Below, one piece after another: positions 37,469 through 49,079 of a stretch of 64,000 bases of DNA. Numbering within the stretch: position 1 is the stretch's first letter; each line of letters begins with the position of its first letter. Origin of the DNA: Dryomyza anilis (Eukaryota > Arthropoda > Insecta > Diptera > Dryomyzidae); assembly GCA_951804985.1 (NCBI GenBank), contig OX638134.1:9259017-9323016 (forward strand), read 5' to 3'. A program made the position numbers and the translations under genes. The notes under the pieces are model-generated. The model worked only from the letters and a program-made list of their open reading frames with translations, did no database searches and was not told where the DNA came from.

Positions 37469-40400
37469 TTACGAGGTCATGTTCCACGATGATGACGATG
37501 AACATGACGAGCAGTCCTCACTCTCTGGCGTTGAGTTTGTATTATGCGCCGCCTTTGGTCCCCAGATCCGCACCGTGGCATCATCGCTGGCCGATGCCAA
37601 CAGGGACGGATAGACGGGATTCCAGGAGACACAATTCACGGTTTTCGTATGGCCCGACAATTTGGCCAGCGGTTCCTCGCGCTTAATGTGCCAAATGCAG
37701 ACTTTGCTGTCTTCGCTTCCGCTGGCCACAAAGCTCTCGTTGATGCCGCCAAAACACGAATGTATGGCAAAGTTGCTCTGGCGTATGCCCTGAAAGCGAC
37801 GCACCAAACAACGATCCTCGACATCCCACAGATGCAGGCCCTGATTGGAGATGTTCAGCAGTGCGAGGCGATCGGCCGAGTTGACGGTGAAGGTCATGAT
37901 GGGATGGGGCTCGCGCAGCACATCGAAATCGCTGCGTGGATTGTCGAAATTGTAGCTGCAAATAGAGGAAATATTGTAATTTTTTAATACAATTTTAGGT
38001 TTTATCAAAGCATTAAAAACATATTATTGCAATTAAAGCACTAAAATTCAATTATGTTATATTTTGTGCATTGGAAATTTTGAAAAAGTCGTATTTAATA
38101 AACATACAACTTACCCTCTTATACGATAATGATTGTCGGCAGCCAATATAGTCTTGTTGTCCGCCCGAAATGACAGACTATTCACGCGCACGCCCTCCCA
38201 CGAGTCTAGTATGGTGCCATTCAGATCGCACAAATAGAACTGACCCTTCTGGCCGCCGCACACAAAACGGCTGCCATCACGATTGAAGGCGCCACACGAT
38301 AAACTATCCTCCATGGAGTGTGACATCTTGACGACCAACTTGCCATCGTCCACATTCCAAACGCATATTTCGGGTGAATCCTCCGGCCCGCCAACGAGTA
38401 TCAGCTTCGAGTCCGGACTCCAGCTAAGAAAGGCGACGCTCATGTGTGACTGACCCTCGAGCGAACGTCGATTCTTTAGCGTCAACTTGAAGGGATCCAG
38501 CTCCCATATAATGACGGTGGCATCTTTGCTGCCGGTGGCCAATTTAAGGCCGTCAGGTGAGAATTTGCAAATCCAAACCTCATCGGAGTGATCGGTTAGC
38601 GTTTGTATTGTCTGTATGGGAAAACCGTCGGTGGCACAACAGTGATCGGTTAGCAGTGAGACATTTTGTAGATTTGTTTCCCATGCCATATCGTGACAGG
38701 GACAACGTTGCGTCTGCAGTTCGACAGCTTGCTGCAGTAGAGCGCGCAAACGTCGCGGTGGCAACATTACGCTGGGCGGCAGAAATGCCTGCAGTCGTTC
38801 CAAGACCAGCGCACGTGACAATATACCTTTGCCCTCCCATTTGGCACGCTGATAGAGATCGTGACTGTTCGCGCACATCATGTACGACGAGAGCTGATGC
38901 ACACGCGAGATATTGTGCTGCAATGGCGTTAGTTCGTTGCGTAGCACATGCAGGGCATCGAGTGGACAGCCGTCGTCCAGATGCTCCAAGTATTTTTGCT
39001 CCAGAATGATGAATTTCATTTCGGTGATCGTTGACGGTTTGCCGTTGTCGATGAGTGGCTCGAGCTCCTAAAAAATTAAAGTAAAAGAACAAAGTATTAA
39101 TTAGTAAAATTAAACAGTGCTGGGGTTGGGGAAAAAATTGAAGGATAGAATAAAATTTAAAAATAACATTTATAGCTTAAATATAAAACCAGTTGGGAAG
39201 GTTAGATCACATGGGAAATTTTAAAGTACGGACATTTTATAGTAGGTGTAATTATAATAGTTAGGATTATCAAAATTATAGTCGGTCTAAGCCGACTATA
39301 AATACCCTACACATATGTGTGGGTACCATTCAAAGTTGTATATAGGTCACCAGGGTATATGAATCCTGAAAATAACTACAAACTTTCAATCGGTGAAGAA
39401 TTTCCATTCATTTGATACCCATATTTACAAATGGGTAGGTGCACCGAATTTCGATTTTTTTTTTTTGGGAATCACAAATCGTTTCGCGGAAGAACAATAC
39501 TTTCATGTATTTCAAAAAGAAGTCAATATATATTTGACCAACAAAAGTTTACCTGAACTCGTATATAGTAAAATTCACCAGTAAATGTGTTTTATGTGAT
39601 AAATTTGAACTTAAGTGGTCGGTTCACAGGTCATAATGAACTGATCATGCCCATTTTCACTGACAGATAGCGTAGATATATAAGTAATCTAAATTAGGAG
39701 GTTCATTTATTTAGCTGTTCTAGTTTTTCTGTAATCGTGATTTCAACAGACAGACAGACGGACATCGCTAAATCGACTCAGGAGGTCATGCTGATCAAGA
39801 ATATATATGCTTTTCCATACCGGAGATGCTTCCTTCTGGGTGTTACAAACGGCGTACCAAACTGAATATACCCTTTCACTCTTAGTGTAGGGTATAAAAA
39901 GTTATATTTGAGTTGTGGGATTTTAAAAATGATAAAAATTAAAAAAAAAATGTGTTATTTTCATACAATACTTTGCCGAAATGATTTTTATACTTTAATT
40001 GATAATAAATCTATTCATATTTTTGGCTCACTCGATTTTTCATATATTTTCGCGATTAATGTCTTTGTGCTAAGTTTTTGTAAATGCAAAAGAATATCTT
40101 TTTAAAGTGTGTATAAATTCATGCCCCTTTTTCCGTTTTTAGTGGAAGCCTACGTCGCCATTTTCTCCCGCCCATGTGCCACGTTCTTTGTCCAATCCCG
40201 TTCACGTTCTACGTGAAGATTTCAATGTTTAATATGATCCTTTGTTTCGATTTTTATAACTCTGCTCTTAGTAGGCCAGGAGTTATAGCAATTTTAATGT
40301 TTTGGTTATATGGGAAGTGCCACTGCCCGTTTTACAATCGCGAACACATTCTATGTGACGATATTATGTGACGATATTCTTAGTACGTCAGCAGAATTTT

Positions 40401-43400
40401 AAAAAAGCCCGCCTTAGTGCGAACCTACGTCGCACAGTGGGGCAGGTAGTACCAAAAGTTGGCGAAAACCTCAAATAGTGTTACTTTTTGAAAAATAAGT
40501 ATGAGGATTGACTAATATTGCGTGAAAATTTAATAATCAACATTAAGATGTATATTTTTGAAAGTAGGCGTGGTACCTCCCATACTGAAATGATTAAATT
40601 AATATATGTTGGGAATTACAGGAGCTACAGTGATGCAACTTTATAGTAGAATGTTTTCGTAATTTCATTTTAGTGGGCGTGGTTCCTCCCATAAAACTAA
40701 AAATTGTTGAAATTGTTAATATTAGTATAAAGTTCTAAGTAACAATAGTTTTGCCGGAGCGTGCCCGGAACGTTTTTGTTTTGATCTTTGTAAATAAAAA
40801 AAAATAAAAAATAAATAAAAAAAATGAATTTACTCCAGTATTTTTTCTTTCTAAAGTACGAAATTTTCTAAAACAGTAATATTGCAAAGGCTTTATATAT
40901 AGCATATGTAGATGGCTGCATTACAAAAAAAAAATTATGGTTTTCAAAATAAACGTTTTAAAAAAATTGATCACAAATTTACCATATTTTTTCTTGTAAT
41001 TGCTGCGAAAAATTGTCTGTGTTTGTGAGAGTGTGGAGAAAAGTTGTATACATATGACATAAATTGAGTGATGCCACATTGTAGGCCACATTGTAGGCAA
41101 ATTTGTATAGTAACAATGAAAAAAATTTAGTGTCTTGAGGTCAATTTGACTTTTGAGGTTTTCGCCAACTTTAGGTACTCGCTCGCTGCCCCACTGTGCA
41201 TCGCAAACATTGAGCATTTTAGTAGAAATATCTAATGACTGAAAATAGTGACAGTCATGAAAGTTGGCTCTGTGATTTATATTATCTATTTTCGAGGTAT
41301 TGGTAAACAGAGTATGAAACCTTTCATATAACAAAATCAATCATTTAAATACTATAATTTCTGAATTATAAAGGAAATAGTTAAAAAAACCAGATATAGT
41401 TTTTAATTTATTTAATAACACATATATTGTGGGCGCCATAGCTCAGAAGGACATGGTTCATGCAAACAATGCCAGTTTTAAAACTAATGACTTATACAAG
41501 ACAAAAATCTTTGGAAATGATGATTTTAATTTTGAATAAAAGTGGAATTTATTTTAATTATTTCTTTTTTAAGTCCAATGAATACAGCCGCGTTTCATTT
41601 TGCAGGTTTTTGTTTTTGATAAATAACTATATTAAAACGCCATTTACAAAATTATTGCACGAGCGACTTTCTATATAAAGGAAATACTTAAAGTATTAAA
41701 TAGTAATACATTTAAATTTATTCATTTTATAAATTGTAAATTAAAATTGTTTTCCTCATATACATAAAATAAAGTGCGCGTCTGTGTGTGTGTGTTTTAA
41801 ATCAGCTGATTGCATCAGCGACGACGTAAACAAAAATTGCAAATATATAAATATTACTAATAATTGTGACGGGCAATGACTGGCAACAACTTGACATGCA
41901 AACAAAAGCGAATAAAGAAAAACAAATGTGAAAAATATTTAATCGATTGGCAGTAACACAGCATATGTAGTAGAATTTTTAAAATGTACCTAGATATAAG
42001 ACAAACTTAACAAAACATTAAAAGGTAGCAACTTTTTGCAACAATACAGTATAATGCAGCTGCCTTTCAATATGCATTACGAATAGAAGGTCAACATTTT
42101 AATAATGACGCTAATCAATTGATGATCCATGCAATTAAATAAGTATTTAATAAATATTGTTTATGTGCAAACGTAATAAAATCATTAAAAATACAAGGAA
42201 AAATATTTCCATTGTTGTATCTCAAAATAAACAAAAAAAAATTAATAAAAATAAAAAGAGAAAGAGAAAATGTAATGAGTAGCAATGCGATGCCAAGAAG
42301 TCAAATCTACAAGGCAACAACATTGTGAGAGACAAGTTATTGTTGGAGGTGGAGTAAAATAAGAAGAACAAGCGTTGAAGGTGGCGTAGCGCACAACGTC
42401 GAGCGTCAAAACGACCGACCGTCCGATCGACTGTTTCGACTGGCTGTCTGTCTGTATTTATGTGTGGACGTCATTGCTAAGATGTTGGTTTGCTCTGTGT
42501 CGTTGACAGAGCGCATTGTCCTCTGAAACATGCTGTAAATGTGAATAATTCGATTTCATTGCTGCTGCTGATTATGCGGAGGGTGACGTGTGGGAAGAGT
42601 TGTTGTTATGGCAACGTGAACTCTATTGGTGATAAAGTGTAAAAAATTAATAAAATACAATAAACAAATGCATTGAAGAATTAGAAGTAGCAACTATAAA
42701 AGTAGTATTTATGAAACATATTAGAGCTATGCGATAATCTAATCGATTAATCGAACATTTCGATTAAACTTCTGCTATATTAATCAAATATTTTTCTAAT
42801 GCAGTTTTTGTTTAATCAAAAATACGATTTTTTGTTAATATGATTAATCAAAAATACGATTTTTTATTAATATGATTCATCAAAAATAGGATGATTAATC
42901 ACAATTTCAAATTATCATAAGCAGACTTTAGCAACTATAAAAGTGTTATTAAAGTATCTTATTAGAGCTATGCCATCAATCGATTAATCGAACATTTCGA
43001 TTAAACTTCTGCTATATTAATCAAATATTCTTCTAATGCAGTTTTTGATTAATCAAAAATATAATTTTTATTAATATGATTAATCAAAAATACGATTTTT
43101 TATTAATATGATTCTTCAAAAATTCGATGATTAATCACAATTTCAAATTATCATAAGCAGACTTTAGCAACTATAAAAGTGTTATTTAAGTATCTTATTA
43201 GAGCTATGCGATAAATCGATTAATTGAACATTTCGATTAAAGTTTTTCTATATTAATCAAATATTAGTTTATCCAGTTTTTTGATTAATCAAAAATACCA
43301 TTAATCATTAATATGATTATTTTGATTACAGGATTATTTTGATTACAGTTTTTCTATAATAATCAAATATTAGTTTAATGCAGTTTTTGTTATTAATCAA

Positions 43401-46400
43401 AAATAAGATTTATTATTAATATGATTAATCAAAAATACGATGATTAATCACAATTTCAATTTATTAAAATTCGAATAATTTTATTCGTCCATGTTCAAAT
43501 ATTTGTCAAGCGAAAATAAATTATTAAATAAATAAAATAAAGTGCAATTATTTACAGAATAAATGAAATGAAAGAAATTTGTAATTTGTTCAATGTGAAA
43601 TATTTTAAATGAGATTTAGCTACTAACAAATTTTGTAAAAATCATTCTCGATTATTTGAATCAATCAAAGGACTATTTACATTTCTTCTTAATCGATTAA
43701 TTGTGATTTTGCTTCATCAAATTTCTGATTCAATGATAAATCAAAGACGAAAAGGTCTATGTAAAATATTTTATCTGAGATATAGCTACTAACAAATTTT
43801 GTAAAAATAATGCTCAATTATTTGAATCAGTCAAAGGACTATTTACATTTCTAATTAGTCGATTAATTATGATTTTGATTAATCAAATTTCTGATTCATT
43901 GATAAATCAAAGACGAAAAGGTCTATGTGATATATTTTATCAGAGATTTTGCTACTAACAACTTTTGTAAAAATCATACTCGATAATTTATATATATCAA
44001 AGGATTATTTACATTTCTGAATAATCAATTAATTTTGATTTATAAAATTTCTGTTGAATTGATAAATCAGTTCCTAATTAATTGATTACTCGTATTATTG
44101 ATTAATCAAAAGTATATTTAAATGATTAATCATGATTGGAATTAATGTATGAAATAATATCAAATAATGAATCGGTATTAAGATTAATCATAATGATTGA
44201 TAAAACAATGTGCGATTAATGCGATCAATGTGCCTTTATTTTTAGTTATATTTTTAAGCTTGAATAAATATATTTTTTTTAACTTTATAGTTTTTAAAAC
44301 AAATTTTTGTTGAATTGATAAATCAATTTTCTAATAAATTGATCAATCGTGTTTTTGATTAATCAAAAATCCATTTAAATGATTAATCTTGATTTGAATT
44401 AATTTCAGACATAATATCAAATAATGAATCGGTATTAAGATTAATCATAATGATTGATAAAACAATGTGCGATTAATGCGATCCATGTGCCTTTATTTTT
44501 AAGCTTGGAAAAATATTTTTTTATTACTTTATAATTTTTAAAACAAAAATTATGGTAAATATTTTTTCGAAGCTAAATCAATTTCAAAATATTAAATTAT
44601 GCTAAAAAGTCTTTTTAAAAGTAAAGCCTGAATTACACGATTGAATAAATAATCAACTTTTGAATCAATTTTCAAATATTTTTAATATCAATCATGTGAT
44701 TGCCCAATTTTTGTATGGAAAATTAGGCAATCACACGATTGATATTTAAATTGTTTTGAAAATTGATTCAAAAGTTGATTGTTTATTCAATCGTGTGATA
44801 CAGGTTTGACACTATTTTACATCAATCATGTGATTGCCCAATATTTTTTATGGAAAATCGTGTAATTCAGGCATGGCAAAACAAATTTAATATCAATATA
44901 TATTCTTAAAATGAAAAAAATGCGTTGTAAAATATATGACGTACTTTTAACAACTTAAGCTCCACAACAGCATTTCGAAGATCGGAAAATATAGTATTTA
45001 ATAAAAATGTCTGTATAAATTTGTTATGACCTTGCAATAAATTATATAAAAAAGGAAAAAAAAGTACAAAAATAACCGTTTTTGATTAAATGTAACAACC
45101 TAGTAGAAAAAAATGCACTTTATTTTTTCATGTATTTTACATTATAGAGTCCAATCAATAGAAAATTGAATTCTCAAAAACGTATTCATAAGTATTCAGA
45201 ATTAAGTATTTTTTCCATATTCAATTACGGACATTATAGCTGTGTTCCCGTGGTACTTGAACCAGGTCTGTTTCACGGGAACGCCATCGGTTCTATTTTA
45301 ATAAATTTGGCAGCACTGTTTTCTTCTGCACCTTTTTTTCAACAGAAATTCTTCTTCTTATTAAGTGATATTCACAATAGCCTAATATCACCACAAACAA
45401 ATTTACTTTTGATACGTACAGTACCAGAGCAATAATTGATCCAAAAACGAACCTGGTACTAATTGTTTGTTTATGTTTTGTATATGAAAATGATCTACGG
45501 ATCCGGATCGAAAACCACGGGAACGGAGCTAATAATAGGGTCACTAACTTGTGCCACTTATTTTCAATTTTTTGAACATTTTTAGTTTGCGAATGTGGCG
45601 ATCATTTGCAATAAATTATTGTCAATGCGTCTTAATAATAGGGTTACTGGGCTAAAAAAAAGTATGAAGCTTTAAATGTTGAATAAAAATTAAATAAATA
45701 AATAAATAAATAAAACTAAATTTTATGACAATCAGACTTGTATTATTGAAGTTATCGTGTTTACAGACAGAAATTGCATTATTAGGCTTTTAAGCTTTAA
45801 ATGTTTCTGAAATAAATAAATAAAAAACAGTTTAAACGAATTAGGACAAGATACAGAATATCAATATCAATATATATTATTCCATAGTGGACACCTTCTA
45901 AGGGGCGTTAAAACTATATATAAATTAAAATACACAATACCTCACAGATCTAGAGTTTACATATAAAAAAAAATGTATAGAAAAACTTTTATTTCTACAG
46001 AGTTTGTTATGAAATGCACAATTAACTCGTATTGCGTGGTATATATAAATTAAAAAAAAAACGCAGCATTTCAACACACTTCACATCAAACAGCTCATAT
46101 CGTTTGGGTCAAGTTGTTATCAGCTTGTAATAGCGTTGCTGATAAGGATTACCCGCGCTGATAAGACAAGTGCGAGCTTAATATTCAGAGCAAGGAAAAC
46201 AATTACGAAAAAAAAACGAAAATGGTTTAATAAGTGCAATAAAATTTGTCATTGCCAAATAAATATATATTTTTTATATTTTATAAATTTTACACAAACT
46301 TGCGCCACTGTGCTATGAAGTTAAGCAAAACTCTCCGCGAGTTCAGCAGCGCAAAGAGTCATGAGTCACACAGACACATATGCGCATCAAAACAAAAGTA

Positions 46401-48012
46401 AATTTCAATCCAATTGGAATAAAGAACGTTTCAACCGAAAGCAGAAAAAATACCAAAACGTAAATACGCATTTAATATACAAGAGTGGCTGAGAGGTAGG
46501 CAGTAGCGCAGCACTGCGCTGCTCGTTTAGACAGACGGGCAGTGACGCAAAGGCAACGATTAGAGTTCAATTCACTCGAGAACACAAAAGCAGTGGTGAG
46601 AAACCAAAGAAAAACAAAGAGAAACAAAAACAACAAAAGAAAAATACACACTAAACAAGCAAAGAACTGAGGAACGAACCGACGGACAAACTTATTAATT
46701 GGCCATACGTATGGACATTGAGAAAAATTATATAGTTTGTTATAGTTTTTAGTCATATTTAACACTTAAGTTTTTATAGCAAAATGTAAAACGTAGGTTA
46801 CAAATGGGATTTTTCGTATACAAAACATATGTGGTACAGTGTATATTTAGTTTGTGAGGATATATTAGAGACACCCTCATTGATCAGCATCACCTAATGA
46901 GTACATTTAACTATGTTCATCTGTCAGTCTGTTCGTATACACGATAATTCAAAAAATACTTTTCAGATTGTAATGAAATTTAGTTTCAATGTTGTTCAGC
47001 TCTTAAGTAAGGCTAAGTTCGAAGAAGAGCCAAATCGGTTTATGAAAACACCTATACAAGCCATATAACTCTTTAGTTTTTATAGCAAAATTTATAAATT
47101 GCGAATTTTTATTCAGAACATGTGATAAAGCGTATATTTAGTTTGTGAGAATATATTAGCGCCGCTTTAGAGACACCTTCTTCCATCAGCATCACCTACT
47201 GAGTACATTTAACTATGTTCATCTGTCTGTCTGTTCGTATACACGATAATTCAAAAAATACTTTTCAGATTGTAATGAAATTTAGTTTCAATATGCTTTA
47301 ACTCAAATATAAGGCTAAGTTCGAAGAAGAGCCAAATCGGTTTACGAAAACACCTACCACCCATACAAGAGTCTTTATATGCATGAAAAGGTAGCCTTTT
47401 TTAAAGGGAATTAATTACGCTTTATATGATAGCCCTAATTTATTTTGTCCTATATCTCGCAATTAAATTTTATTATCATATTACATTAAATTCCTCATAT
47501 CTATAATAAAACTCAAAACATACCTTCAAATCGGCATCGGCCTTATTCCATTCGCCCAAATGCACATGCTCCCGAAACTTAGTCGCAGCCGGATGCTCCA
47601 GATAACAGCCCGACTCATGCATCAGTGTTTTGGCCGTTTTGCCGAGTCCAACATCCTGCAGATACTGTCCAATAAGACGTATCATCTCCTGATTGGTTTT
47701 GTCCAATTGAAAATTATGATTTGTGGTATTGTTGGTGGCAGCATTAACCGAGGCCAAATCATGATTGTTTTGTGCATCGGTTGCAGTTGTTGTGTTGCTA
47801 TTTGTGTTGGTGAAGCCATTATGCTTAGAGCCATCATGACCATTGGTCGAAGAGGCAGCAGAATCACCGCCAGCAGCTGATGCGACACTAATGCCAGCCA
47901 GTGCTATACCGCCGCCGCCACTGCTACCGCTGCCGCCACCACTATCAGAAGCTGCTGTAGCTGCTGATGAAGTGGACGAGTTTGATGATGGATTTAAGGC
48001 GGAATTTTGCAT
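37469..48012 (-). CDS. WDR26: WDR26 homologue, CTLH/GID E3 ligase component
   Basis: Three coding exons (47524-48012, 38115-39067, 37469-37955) join in phase into 642 residues. Introns are 8456 bp and 159 bp. After a Ser/Asn/Gly/Thr-rich N-terminus come LisH (about 109-141, IRLIGQYLQDVGL), CTLH (about 142-200, ending KYLEHLDDG), a WEGKG....LPPSVMLPPRRL signature, and WD40 repeats from about 318 to 625. These include GSKDATVIIWEL, EGVRVNSLSF, ASGSEDSKVCIWH and SASDDATVRIWGP. A Ser/Cys-rich tail ends SSWNMTS. WDR26 (yeast Gid7) is a subunit of the CTLH ubiquitin ligase that helps assemble it and recruit substrates. The AUG at 48012 has a fly-like context (ACAAACAAUG) and gives a length close to the human protein. 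The same frame stays open upstream; see the leader entry. Confidence 0.93.
39068..39279 (-). other. Start of WDR26 intron 1 (3' side), unique AT-rich
   Basis: The intron ends at a TTTTTTAG acceptor at 39068-39069 on the minus strand. The next stretch is unremarkable AT-rich DNA. Confidence 0.5.
39280..39900 (+). mobile_element. Transposon fragment with GGGTATAAAAA terminus
   Basis: The segment starts at an internal palindrome (AGTCGGTCTAAGCCGACT) and ends TAGTGTAGGGTATAAAAA. Near the end are AGACGGACATCGCTAAATCG, CTGATCAAGAATATATATGC and CTTCTGGGTGTTACAAAC, a module repeated in many fly genomes at one end of a dispersed element. A related fragment lies inverted at 49080-49330. It is non-coding here. 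Confidence 0.6.
40433..41198. mobile_element. Non-autonomous Transib-like element
   Basis: A 766-bp element with long terminal inverted repeats. The left begins CACAGTGGGGCAGGTAGTAC and continues AAAGTTGGCGAAAACCTCAA. The right is the matching inverse, ending CTGCCCCACTGTG. It is flanked by CGTCG (40428-40432) and CATCG (41199-41203), a five-base duplication with one mismatch. CAC-initiated ends and CGNCG-type targets are characteristic of Transib. No transposase frame is present. Confidence 0.65.
41199..42279. other. WDR26 intron 1, unassigned
   Basis: AT-rich DNA with a GC-richer patch near 41775-41900 (TCAGCTGATTGCATCAGCGA and a TG microsatellite). No gene was recognised. Confidence 0.3.
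42280..42640. promoter_or_regulatory. GC-richer unique island in WDR26 intron 1
   Basis: About 360 bp of non-repetitive, relatively GC-rich sequence stands out in an AT-rich, repeat-filled intron. It contains CCGACCGTCCGATCGACTG, a CTGTCTGTCTGT run and CTGCTGCTG. No open frame is convincing. It may be an alternative first exon, promoter or enhancer of WDR26, on either strand. Confidence 0.3.
42725..44560. repeat. GATTAATC-rich tandem repeats
   Basis: Three copies of a unit of about 238 bp begin GAGCTATGC near 42725, 42963 and 43200. They are followed by related modules repeated near 43560, 43760 and 43930, and by another pair near 44070 and 44330. The whole block is saturated with ATTAATC/GATTAAT, ATCGATTAATCG and TTGATTAATCAA motifs. 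Confidence 0.75.
44627..44872. mobile_element. Nested foldback element with GCCTGAATTACACGATT ends
   Basis: The outer ends are GCCTGAATTACACGATT at 44627 and its inverse AATCGTGTAATTCAGGC ending at 44872. Inside, 44628-44804 is itself an almost perfect palindrome of arms about 85 bp long (core AATCAACTTTTGAATCAATT, CAATCACACGATTGATAT). A further partial copy of one arm follows. It looks like one copy with an internal duplicated arm. Confidence 0.7.
45238..45530. mobile_element. MITE with AGCT..GTTCCCGTGGT ends
   Basis: The left end AGCTGTGTTCCCGTGGTACT and the inverted right end AGCTCCGTTCCCGTGGTTTT bound 293 bp. The interior contains a second TTCACGGGAACG motif. Frames overlapping this segment on both strands are rejected as genes. 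Confidence 0.6.
45531..46100. other. WDR26 intron 1, AT-rich, nothing recognised
   Basis: Short AAAT repeats near 45690 and AT-rich unique DNA. Confidence 0.3.
46110..46620 (+). promoter_or_regulatory. Possible intronic promoter with GATA cluster
   Basis: Three GATA motifs occur within 50 bp: TTATCAG at 46118-46124, CTGATAAGG at 46139-46147 and CTGATAAG at 46158-46165. About 200-450 bp further on, GC content rises (CTCCGCGAGTTCAGCAGCGC, GCAGCACTGCGCTGCTCG), followed by an A-rich CAACAAAAG tract like a fly 5' UTR. No downstream coding exon was recognised, so this could be an antisense RNA, an enhancer or a transposon promoter. Confidence 0.35.
46840..47390. repeat. Tandem duplication of a transposon-like segment, about 300 bp
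   Basis: Two copies (starting about 46840 and 47132) share GTATATTTAGTTTGTGAG, CATCAGCATCACCTA, GAGTACATTTAACTATGTTC, CTGTTCGTATACACGATAAT and GAAGAAGAGCCAAATCGGTT. The TCTGTCTGTTCGTATACACG string resembles the dispersed 'sensitivity' tail of fly retroelements. It lies just inside the WDR26 intron 1 donor. Confidence 0.7.
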
Positions 48013-48637
48013 TGTTTGTGGTTGTTGTGCTGCAGTTGCAGCTGTGGACAACGCTGTTGTTGTTATGGTTGCAGCTGTTGTTGTTGTGTCAATGTCACTA
48101 TTGTTTATTGTTAAATCGTTGTCACTATTTGTTGCTGCTACTGCTTGTTGTTCTGCTAGACTATTTAATTGTTGTTCGCTTTGTTGTTGTTGTTGTTGAT
48201 TTTGTGCCTGCGCTGCGCGCGTCGAAGTTGTAGCTGTTTCAACGTCGATGGCCACAAAAGAACTGAGTAGACTGTTGCTGTTGTTGCTGCTCGCTGTATT
48301 ATTGCTTTGACTTGTATTGGTTGCTGCTGCTGCTGCTAGTGCTGCTGCTGATGATGATGTTGTCGCTGCTGTTGGTATTTCTTCACCTACTACTCCTGCT
48401 ACTGTTGTTCCTGCTGCTGAACGTCGTCCTTTTTTGCGCGGCGGCTGGTCCTCAGATGAGGCACCAGTTGCAGCAGCTTTTTTGTTATTTCTATCAATTT
48501 TGAGTCTCTGTTTAACACGCAAACACAACAAAGAGTCTCCCGTGTATGCGGTCGAACGCAGTTGTGGATGCGGTTGTTGCGCGGCGGTGGCGTCGTCGTT
48601 GCCGCCGTCGTCGTTGTCTTGTTGACTATGTTGCCTG
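48013..48637 (-). other. WDR26 AUG-free leader / possible non-AUG N-terminal extension
   Basis: From the TATA-predicted start region down to the AUG at 48012 there is no AUG in any frame. I checked every CAT on the plus strand from 48013 to 48660 and found none. The frame of WDR26 is open throughout, back to a stop at 48664-48666. It would encode Ala/Gln/Thr/Asn-rich sequence with a basic patch (PPRKKGRRS) near 48440. This may be an untranslated CAG/CAA-rich leader, a non-AUG-initiated extension, or partly coding through an upstream exon spliced at a weak acceptor (GTTAAACAG) near 48508. Confidence 0.55.
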
Positions 48638-48660
48638 CTTTGTCGCTCCTTCGGTGCGCT

Positions 48661-48760
48661 TTTTTATAGCGCTCTCATTTACTTTGCGCGCTCTCCACAC
48701 AATGATTCAGCGCAGCAAGTGAGTGAGAACGAGCGAGCGAGCGAGAGTGGGTGGCTTTGT
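48661..48760 (-). promoter_or_regulatory. WDR26 core promoter with TATA box
   Basis: TATAAAAA on the minus strand at 48661-48668 would place initiation near 48637. Upstream are TC/GAGA-type repeats (GAGCGAGCGAGCGAGAG on the plus strand near 48731) and alternating GCGC motifs. No DRE is seen. Confidence 0.6.
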
Positions 48761-49079
48761 TGACTGACTCCCTGAGTGCCTGACTGGCGTTATTGCTGCT
48801 GCTGTCTGTCTGTTTGACTGAATGTAAACTACGTTGTTGTGTTTACCACGAAACAGCTGAACAAAATGCAATCGCTGATAACGACATAAACAAAATGAAA
48901 TATTTTCGTTGTTGTTGTTGTATTTTAGATTATTAGCGGAAAGTTAAGACACACAGATAATATGTGCATTTAGGCTAAAAACACAACAAACTAACAAAAG
49001 TGTCAAGAATTATTTTTAATTTTTTAAATTTTATTTTTGTTTTACTTTTTCTTGTGGCTAATAAATACAAAGTGTGTTT

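Noticed and set aside
37544..39009. Long plus-strand frames (150 and 147 codons) opposite WDR26
   Set aside because: They are antisense shadows of GC-rich coding exons; the minus strand gives a clean WD40 protein with matching splice phases.
47843..48625. Cys/Val/Leu-rich plus-strand frames over the WDR26 leader
   Set aside because: They come from reading CAG/CAA triplet repeats on the opposite strand and have no domain.
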